DNA of 7,822 nucleotides, taken from positions 1-7,822 of the forward strand of contig JACCRA010000770.1 of NCBI GenBank assembly GCA_013813825.1. The letters are read 5' to 3'. The DNA is from Pyrinomonadaceae bacterium. Lineage in GTDB: Bacteria; Acidobacteriota; Blastocatellia; Pyrinomonadales; Pyrinomonadaceae. Each line of letters begins with the position of its first letter. Positions within the stretch are counted from its first letter, which is position 1. Shown piece after piece: positions 1 to 5,385 of the stretch. Under the pieces are notes generated by a model. That model did no database searches. It saw only the letters and a program-made list of their open reading frames with translations, and was not told the DNA's origin. A program made the position numbers and the translations under genes.

Positions 1-1
1 C

Positions 2-682
2 AACGGACGCATCAGCGGGAAAGTAGTTGACGCCGCCGGGCAGCCGGTGCCGAAAATCCTGCTGTACCTGATGCGCGCCGAAGACGTGGGCGCGGAGCGA
101 CCGCAGTGGACTTACGCCGAGGCCGACGCGGCAGGACACTTCACCTTCCGCCCGCTCGCGCCGGGCCGCTACCTACTCGGCGTGCGGCTCAGCGGCCTTA
201 GCTTCCCCGACGCGGCGGGCAACGCCTATCCGCGAACCTTCTACCCCGGCGTGAGCGAAGCGGCGCAGGCGACGCCCATCGTCATTAGCCGCGCGGGCGA
301 GCACGACTCCGAACATGTCTTTCAACTGCCGCCGCGCCTGACGGAGAGGATCATCGAAGGCGTCGTGGTGTGGCCGGATAATCGACCCGGCGCGAAAGCC
401 TCGGTCGGTTATCAAGAGCTTTCCGCATCAAACGTCTCGTCAAGCTACGGCACGGAGTGTGACGAGCAGGGACGTTTCAGGATTAAGGTTTACGACGGCT
501 TCACTTACCTTGTCAGCGCGCACGTCAACACCGGGAACGGCTCAGGACAGAGGCACGCCGAGCCAATCGAGATCACGGCCACGGCGGAGATGAAGCCGCT
601 CACGCTAACGATCAGCGAACCGAACGGCACTTGCGAACGCTGCCGCAACTTGCGTCTCGGAAAGAGACCAACCCGGCAATGA
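2..682 (+). CDS. Carboxypeptidase regulatory-like (Cna-B-type) repeat protein, 5'-truncated
   Basis: The reading frame is already open at base 2 and ends at TGA 680-682, giving 226 residues of a protein that begins before the window. The first residues (GRISGKVVDAAGQPV) are the typical opening strand of a carboxypeptidase-regulatory-like/Cna-B beta-sandwich. Glycine- and proline-rich turns follow (PLAPGRYLLGV, then a TFYPGV segment). A second sandwich starts at about residue 119 (IEGVVVWPDNRPG) and contains the turn QGRFRIKVYDGFTYLV. The same blocks in the same order recur in the C-terminal half of the next gene (809-2266), so the two are tandem paralogues and this protein probably also has a signal peptide and TIMP-like domain upstream, out of view. 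Its tail differs from the paralogue: it ends basic and carries a CERC pair (CxxC). No catalytic residues are visible. A structural, surface or exported role is inferred. A start inside the window, such as GTG at 47, is unlikely because homology extends upstream of it. Confidence 0.85.
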   Translation, partial: NGRISGKVVDAAGQPVPKILLYLMRAEDVGAERPQWTYAEADAAGHFTFRPLAPGRYLLGVRLSGLSFPDAAGNAYPRTFYPGVSEAAQATPIVISRAGEHDSEHVFQLPPRLTERIIEGVVVWPDNRPGAKASVGYQELSASNVSSSYGTECDEQGRFRIKVYDGFTYLVSAHVNTGNGSGQRHAEPIEITATAEMKPLTLTISEPNGTCERCRNLRLGKRPTRQ

Positions 683-808
683 TTTCCCCGCATCTCGACA
701 AAGCGCGATGACAAGAGTTGTGTCCGCGCCGCGACGTGTGTCTCGCGGAAAGCGTGCGGTTGGTGTTAAGTAGGGAACTGATTGATCAGGAGTTGAGAGG
801 AGTTGAAG
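683..808 (+). promoter_or_regulatory. Intergenic leader of the TIMP-like gene
   Basis: This 126-base gap separates the two tandem paralogues. It holds a small hairpin (CCGCGA 729-734 pairing with TCGCGG 743-748, 8-base loop) without a following T-run, so it is a poor terminator candidate. It also holds a 12-base palindrome, CTGATTGATCAG, at 778-789. The clearest element is the ribosome binding site AGGAG at 798-802, six bases before ATG 809. I see no convincing -35/-10 pair. The gap is long enough for a promoter, but the gene could equally be read from upstream. Confidence 0.4.
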
Positions 809-2266
809 ATGTCCGCCGAGTTGTACGAGCGTGTGAGATTAAAGTGCAGGCGTTGGCGGCGCCATCTCGCCGGTACGCTCTTCGTGGTGGTTACGGCGCT
901 GTGTTTCCCGGCGGATGCGCGAGGGTGTGTTTGTGCTATGACCTATGGGCAGGCGCAGCCGTGCGGCGCGTACTGGAACGCCGGGGTCATCTTCGCCGGG
1001 GTGGTGTCCGAGATCGGGCCGATGACTCCGGTGGAGGGCAGCAACGGCAAGCTGTTCACGATGAACGGGCGCGTGACGCGCTTCACGGTCGAAGAAGCGT
1101 TTCGCGGCGTCAGCGGTCAGACAATTGAGACCGTCGAGGAAGGCACGAGTTGCGACTTCAACTTCAAGCCGGGCGAGCGGTATTTCGTTTACGGCTCGCG
1201 CAATCAGCAGGACGGCAAGCTGTACGTTCACAGTTGCAGCGCCACGAAGACGCTCGACCGTGCCTCCGCCGATGTCGCTTACGCGCGCGGCGTGGCGCGG
1301 GGCGAGCGCACGCCGAGCATCATTGGCTACGTTGTGCGAGAGACGCGGGTGAACGCCAGCGCATATCGCAGCCGTCTTCCGCTGGCGGGAATTAAGGTCG
1401 TCGTCGAAGGGGCGGGGCGACCAATCGAAGTGAGGACGGACGGGGAAGGATTGTTCCGCGTTTTCGAGTTGCCGGCGGGCGCTTACCGCGTGCGCGCGTT
1501 GACGCCGCCGGAGTTGCGGCTGCTTTATGGCAAGGACTCAGTTGAGGTGCAAGTCGCCGACGGACGCTGTCGCGGCGCGGAGTTCATCGTCACGTCGCTG
1601 TCCACGATCAGCGGCCAAGTGCTTGACGCGGAGGGCGGCGCGGCGGCGCGAACGAGAGTGAACCTCGTGCTGGTCAATGAGAATAATCAGGAAATTCCGC
1701 CGGCGGAAGGCTCCGTCGAGTCGTACACGGACGCCGATGGTCATTACAAATTCGATTGGATCGCACCCGGTCGCTACTTGGTCGCCGTCAATGCGCGTAA
1801 CCAACCGGGACGTTCCGATCCGCCTTTCCCACGCTCCTATTATCCCGGCGTGCGTGATGCCGCACGCGCCACCGTGATCAGTGTCGCCGACGGCGAGCAT
1901 TACGTGAATCATGAGTTCCGTCTGCCACCGCCCTTGCGGGAGCGCACGATTGAGGGCGTGGTGCTGTTGCCCGATGGTCGCCCGGCGGCGCACGCCCTCA
2001 TCAGCCTTGAGTTCACCGAGCGGGAATGGTCGGAGACTGAAGGGGCGGACGCGCAGGGGCGCTTCCGTCTCAAAGTGTACGACGGCTTCAAATACCTTGT
2101 GGCGGGCGAGGTCAGGAAGGAAGTGCGGGGAGTGTGGCGCGGGACACACTCCCCGCCGGTCGAGGTCGTTGCCGGCGCGGCCACCGAACCGCTCAAGCTG
2201 GTTGTCTCGCAACCGGGCTTTTATGTGCCGCGCTACGTACAGCGAAAGCGAATGAAACAGCCATGA
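809..2266 (+). CDS. Secreted TIMP/netrin-like protein with three carboxypeptidase-regulatory-like repeats
   Basis: A 485-residue exported protein. ATG 809 is chosen because AGGAG (798-802) sits six bases upstream; the in-frame TTG at 803 would abut that site. Residues 1-39 form a signal peptide: a basic region rich in Arg (10-19), a hydrophobic core (GTLFVVVTALCF) and an ADA or ARG cleavage site. Residues 40-160 resemble the TIMP/netrin (NTR) fold. Cysteines at 40, 42 and 52 keep the C-x-C-x9-C spacing of TIMP N-termini, and Cys115 and Cys143 (HSCSATKTL) are candidate disulfide partners. Beta-sandwich repeats follow at about 170-264, 265-372 (TISGQVLDAEGG) and 377-468 (IEGVVLLPDGRPA, QGRFRLKVYDGFKYLV). 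The last two match the truncated upstream gene. The stop overlaps the GH13 start by four bases. The domain assignment rests on motif recognition and cysteine spacing. The actual role is unknown: protease inhibition, adhesion or envelope structure are possibilities only. Confidence 0.85.
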   Translation: MSAELYERVRLKCRRWRRHLAGTLFVVVTALCFPADARGCVCAMTYGQAQPCGAYWNAGVIFAGVVSEIGPMTPVEGSNGKLFTMNGRVTRFTVEEAFRGVSGQTIETVEEGTSCDFNFKPGERYFVYGSRNQQDGKLYVHSCSATKTLDRASADVAYARGVARGERTPSIIGYVVRETRVNASAYRSRLPLAGIKVVVEGAGRPIEVRTDGEGLFRVFELPAGAYRVRALTPPELRLLYGKDSVEVQVADGRCRGAEFIVTSLSTISGQVLDAEGGAAARTRVNLVLVNENNQEIPPAEGSVESYTDADGHYKFDWIAPGRYLVAVNARNQPGRSDPPFPRSYYPGVRDAARATVISVADGEHYVNHEFRLPPPLRERTIEGVVLLPDGRPAAHALISLEFTEREWSETEGADAQGRFRLKVYDGFKYLVAGEVRKEVRGVWRGTHSPPVEVVAGAATEPLKLVVSQPGFYVPRYVQRKRMKQP

Positions 2267-3714
2267 CGTTCGAGAGGCTTTTAGTGAAACTCCGCGACAT
2301 TACCGTCGCTTCTTTGATGACCGCGTCCGCGAGCAACCCACTGTTCGGGCAAACTGCCGCGCCGCGTGACGTGTCGAATGAGACGGCGCGCGCGAGCCGG
2401 CCGTGGGTGACAAGTGGCGTTGTTTATGAAATCTTCCCGCGCGTATTTTCGCCCGAAGGGACTTTCGATGGGATTACGGCGCGTCTGGATCGATTACAGG
2501 ATTTGGGCGTCAACATCCTGTGGCTGATGCCGATTCATCCGAGCGGGCAGGAGCGTAAAAAGGGAACTCTCGGCAGCCCTTACGCCGTGCGCGATTACTA
2601 TGCGCTCAACCCGGACTATGGGACCAAAGAAGATTTTAAGCGGCTCGTTAATGAAGCTCACCGGCGCGGGATGAAGGTCATTATCGACGTAGTGGCGAAC
2701 CACACGGCGTGGGACAGCGTGATGATGAAGACGCCGGAGTTTTACACGCGCGACGCCGCGACCGGCAAAATCGTCGCGCCCGATCCCGGCTGGTCCGACG
2801 TGGCCGATCTCAATTACGACAACCCGGCCTTGCGCCGGTACATGCTCGACATGCTGAAGTTCTGGCTGCGCGAGTACGACCTGGACGGCTTCCGCTGCGA
2901 CGTGTCGTGGTTGGTCCCCACTGACTTTTGGGAGCAGGCGCGCGTGGAATTGGAGCAACTCAAGCCGGACATCATCGTGCTCTCGGAGTCGAACGAGGCC
3001 GAGCACATGTTGAAGGCTTTCGATCTCAACTATGCGTGGCCGTTCTTCCATGCCATTAACGACGTAGTGCGCGGGCAGCAGCCGGCGACGCACCTGCGCC
3101 AGACGTGGGAGGCCGAGCGGGCGCGCAATCCGCGCGGCGCGCTCCGCCTGCACTTCTCGGACAATCACGACGAGCGGCGGGCTATCGCGCGTCTCGGCGA
3201 GCGCGGGGCGTGGGCCGCGTCCGTTTTGACGTTCACCATGGACGGCGTGCCGCTCATCTACAACGGCATGGAAGTCGGCGACACGATGGAATCGGGCGAC
3301 CCGGCGCTCTTCGAGAGATTCCCGATCTTTTGGCCGATTGTGAAGCGCAATCCCGAACTGCCGCGCTTTTACAAAGAACTGATCGCGCTCCGTCGTCAGC
3401 ATCCGGCGTTGCAGCAGGGCGCGTTGGAGTGGCTGCGTAACTCAGATGAAGCGCGCGTCGTCACCTACCGGCGACGCGCGGGCGGCGAGGAATTTTTAAT
3501 CGCGATTAACTTCTCGCCGCGCTCCTTCGTCGGCTTCGTCGAGGCGGACACGCTCGGCGCGGCCTTTGCCGACGTGACGCCCGACATGCGCCCGCCACTG
3601 CCCGCGACGGCGACGGCCGCAGAGCGCGAGGCGCGACTGCGCCCCACAACGGGCTTGCCCGCGCTCGCCCTCGACGGCTGGGGCTACCGGATTTTCCGGC
3701 GGACGATGCGTTAA
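2263..3714 (+). CDS. GH13 alpha-amylase-family glycoside hydrolase, probably exported
   Basis: A 483-residue enzyme of the clan that hydrolyses or transfers alpha-glucosidic linkages (starch, maltodextrin, glycogen). All GH13 signature regions are present. Region I is DVVANH (142-147). Region V-like is DLN (182-184). Region II is GFRCD, with the likely nucleophile Asp213. Region III is LSESNE, with the likely acid/base Glu242. Region IV is FSDNHD, with Asp303. The barrel starts at about residue 53 (VVYEIFPRVFSPEG). Domain B, between regions I and II, is short, and a small beta-domain closes the protein (about 395-480). The N-terminus (MTFERLLVKLRDITVASLM) is a weak but plausible signal peptide with a cleavage region near FGQTAA. 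ATG 2263 overlaps the upstream stop (ATGA) and has no strong Shine-Dalgarno sequence, which points to translational coupling. In-frame starts further upstream would lie inside the previous gene and give an unrelated Arg-rich extension. The exact specificity (alpha-amylase, maltogenic enzyme or alpha-glucosidase) cannot be read from motifs. Confidence 0.92.
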   Translation: MTFERLLVKLRDITVASLMTASASNPLFGQTAAPRDVSNETARASRPWVTSGVVYEIFPRVFSPEGTFDGITARLDRLQDLGVNILWLMPIHPSGQERKKGTLGSPYAVRDYYALNPDYGTKEDFKRLVNEAHRRGMKVIIDVVANHTAWDSVMMKTPEFYTRDAATGKIVAPDPGWSDVADLNYDNPALRRYMLDMLKFWLREYDLDGFRCDVSWLVPTDFWEQARVELEQLKPDIIVLSESNEAEHMLKAFDLNYAWPFFHAINDVVRGQQPATHLRQTWEAERARNPRGALRLHFSDNHDERRAIARLGERGAWAASVLTFTMDGVPLIYNGMEVGDTMESGDPALFERFPIFWPIVKRNPELPRFYKELIALRRQHPALQQGALEWLRNSDEARVVTYRRRAGGEEFLIAINFSPRSFVGFVEADTLGAAFADVTPDMRPPLPATATAAEREARLRPTTGLPALALDGWGYRIFRRTMR

Positions 3715-3903
3715 GAAACAGGTTGAAGAAAGTTGGTGGCAAGACAGCAGACAGGAGCTAAATCGTAACTTGCGAGATTGGGACAGTGAAAAATGGACAG
3801 GATTAACAGGATTAACAAGATAAGGCAGGACAGACACGGATCGCACTGCTTTTTTCCATCTCGTTAATCCTGTTAATCCTGTCCATTTCTTCCGCGGTTC
3901 GAT
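3715..3903. other. Convergent intergenic region
   Basis: This 189-base gap lies between the 3' ends of the GH13 gene (plus) and the GH144-like gene (minus). Bases 3715-3790 show no gene or clear signal. The rest is dominated by the long inverted repeat at 3791-3888, annotated separately. No small reading frame with a ribosome binding site was found. Confidence 0.7.
3791..3888. repeat. Long perfect inverted repeat, possible bidirectional terminator or dispersed element
   Basis: The left arm, 3791-3816, and the right arm, 3863-3888, are perfect reverse complements over 26 bases. With one mismatch the stem extends inward to 31 pairs (3791-3821 with 3858-3888), leaving a 36-base loop at 3822-3857. 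Each arm contains two head-to-tail copies of ACAGGATTA (3797-3805 and 3806-3814, mirrored in the right arm). The loop carries a run of six T at 3850-3855, but no T-run follows the outer stem on either strand, so it is not a textbook rho-independent terminator. From memory, similar GGATTAACAGGATT-type repeats are scattered through many bacterial genomes. Its position between convergent genes suits a bidirectional transcription stop or protection of 3' ends. The palindrome is seen directly; the function is inferred. Confidence 0.85.
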
Positions 3904-5382
3904 TTAGGCGGCTTTCCGCCGGGGCTGCTGTCTGTTTTCTTGTCTCACCGGCAGCAGGCCGACGAGCCGCATGGCCCTCGGTATTTCCTCGTTCCGCATG
4001 AACCATCTCCAGACGTTGCCGGTGCGGAGATTCTCTGCGCTCAAAAGTGTGATCCCGATGTCGATGCCGATCACGTCAGGGTTGACCCAGCCGTTATTCG
4101 GGTTGAAAGCGTCGGCGAAGCCGTAGCGCCCGTAAATTTTCGGGCCGTATCGCTCGCGCATCGTTTGCAGCGCGGGCAGCGCGATGTCCGGCGTGAACAT
4201 CAGCGAGCCGCCCGCCGCGTAGGGGACCACTGTGCCGTCAATCGCCGCGTCGCGCGGCGGCCCGCCCCATACTACATAGCCTCGCGGGCTGTCCGACGCG
4301 GAGATGCCCCACACGTTCGACGTGTAACCGGGAAATTCGTCCGCGAGATCAAGACAAAATTGGCGGTGCGCGCGCGTCGCCGCGACGGAGTTCTCGAAGT
4401 AATCCATGTAGGGATACCAATTTTCGCGGCGTTCCCGGAAGTCAACCCATGCGTGCGAGTATTGATGAATAAAGAGCGGCGGGTGCGCGTGCATATAATT
4501 AAAACCCGCGTAAGTGATTCTCCGGCGCTCCCAAGCGCGCCACGCGCCCGGCGAAATCGGATGCGTCGGCGAGCCGATGGCGAGCAGCAGCAGGCTCAAC
4601 TGTTCACTGTAAGTGTCCCAGCGATTTTTGATGAACCCGCGTTCGGGATACCAGCCGTGCGAAAGCAGCGTCGGGTGTTTGTTGAGCATCCACGGAAAAT
4701 CGACGCGCTCGTAAATTAGAGTAGCGAGGCGCACGATCTCGCGGTCGTCGCTAAAGTAGCCGCGCGCCGTCAGCACGCCGCCTAGTAAAAGCGCCGTGTC
4801 GATTGACGAAACCTCGCTTCGCCAGCGGCGCGAGCCGTCGCGCCAGTCCATCCAGTGATAAAACCAGCCGTGCTCGTGCGGAGACTGTTCGGCGAAAAAA
4901 CGCAGTGACACGCGGACGCGCGCACGTGCGTCTTCTCGTTTGAGCCAACCGCGTTCGGCGGCGATGCACAAGGCGGTCAGGCCGAAGCCGGTCGCCGCGA
5001 TGCTCGCGGTGTGGCGGTGATTCTCGTCGTGGAGCAAGCCATCGGCGCGCGCGCGGTCGAGGGTCAGGCCGGTACGTGAATCTGTCTGTTCCTCAAAATA
5101 ACGAAACGCGCGGCGCGAGAGGTCTTCGAGGAAAGCTTGTTCTTCAGTTGAAAGACGGAGAGAGCGCCGCTGCTGCTGAACGGGTGCGGTTTGTTGTGCG
5201 GAGGTTGGGAGAGGGAAGTTGCTGAAGATGAGGCCGAGAGATAAGAGCAGCGATAAGAGCCTTGCAGTGACAAAGCTCAATCCCGCCTGCCTCGTGGCGG
5301 CGAAGAGCGGGCAGAGGACTGCGCCTCTACCCCGCGGATTTTTGCCAGCCCACACTTTTGCCCGCGTCGGTCGAACTCTCAT
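3904..5382 (-). CDS. Secreted GH144-like endo-beta-1,2-glucanase candidate ('putative glucoamylase' family, PF10091)
   Basis: A 492-residue protein if ATG 5382 is used. After a signal peptide (hydrophobic core LLSLLLSLGLIF at 42-53, cleavage near TSA|QQ at 62/63) comes one alpha/alpha-barrel-type domain from about residue 78 to 477. Recognisable family blocks are RAFRYFEEQTDSRTGLTLDR (91-110), SEVSSIDTALLLGG (189-202), SHGWYPERGF (241-250), WDTYSEQLSLLLLAIGSPTH (255-274), FIHQYSHAWVDFR (304-316), DGTVVPYAAGGSLMFTP (382-398) and GIDIGITLLSAENLRTG (439-455). Conserved acids in these blocks (Glu190, Asp195, Asp256, Glu260) are candidates for catalysis or substrate binding. Family members are often labelled glucoamylase, but characterised GH144 enzymes cut beta-1,2-glucan. 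The gene starts three bases after the GH3 stop, so the two are cotranscribed. A weak GAGAAG (5394-5389) precedes the ATG. TTG 5280 is an alternative start that gives a compact signal peptide. Specificity is inferred from family and neighbour. Confidence 0.85.
   Translation of the reverse strand: MRVRPTRAKVWAGKNPRGRGAVLCPLFAATRQAGLSFVTARLLSLLLSLGLIFSNFPLPTSAQQTAPVQQQRRSLRLSTEEQAFLEDLSRRAFRYFEEQTDSRTGLTLDRARADGLLHDENHRHTASIAATGFGLTALCIAAERGWLKREDARARVRVSLRFFAEQSPHEHGWFYHWMDWRDGSRRWRSEVSSIDTALLLGGVLTARGYFSDDREIVRLATLIYERVDFPWMLNKHPTLLSHGWYPERGFIKNRWDTYSEQLSLLLLAIGSPTHPISPGAWRAWERRRITYAGFNYMHAHPPLFIHQYSHAWVDFRERRENWYPYMDYFENSVAATRAHRQFCLDLADEFPGYTSNVWGISASDSPRGYVVWGGPPRDAAIDGTVVPYAAGGSLMFTPDIALPALQTMRERYGPKIYGRYGFADAFNPNNGWVNPDVIGIDIGITLLSAENLRTGNVWRWFMRNEEIPRAMRLVGLLPVRQENRQQPRRKAA
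5307..5335. repeat. GC-rich imperfect palindrome at the 5' end of the GH144-like gene
   Basis: GCGGGCAGAGG (5307-5317) is followed by a six-base spacer and CCTCTACCCCGC (5324-5335). The arms pair apart from a small C versus GT bulge, so the transcript could form a strong stem-loop. It lies between the two possible starts of the minus-strand gene (ATG 5382 and TTG 5280). It is therefore either inside codons for an unusual N-terminal extension or in an untranslated leader. Confidence 0.5.
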
Positions 5383-5385
5383 TGA

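Noticed and set aside
729..748. Short hairpin considered as a terminator for the first gene
   Set aside because: The stem is only six base pairs, there is no T-run after it, and chance hairpins are frequent at this GC content.
718..1128. Plus-strand frame covering the leader and 5' part of the TIMP-like gene
   Set aside because: It overlaps the real gene in another frame, lacks a ribosome binding site and gives an Arg-rich product without motifs.
1538..2212. Open frame (224 codons) on the minus strand opposite the TIMP-like gene
   Set aside because: The plus-strand frame has a signal peptide, cysteine pattern and repeats shared with a paralogue. The minus frame has none of these.
2494..3402. 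Open frame (302 codons) on the minus strand opposite the GH13 gene
   Set aside because: It overlaps all the conserved GH13 catalytic regions, has a low-complexity basic composition and no recognisable domain or ribosome binding site.
3791..3888. Inverted repeat considered as terminal repeats of an insertion sequence or as CRISPR-like repeats
   Set aside because: There is no coding sequence between the arms (36-base loop), no transposase nearby, and only one arm pair rather than an array with spacers.
3940..4719. Open frame (259 codons) on the plus strand opposite the GH144-like gene
   Set aside because: The composition is strongly Arg/Val-rich with no family motifs. The minus-strand frame contains consistent family blocks over the same bases.
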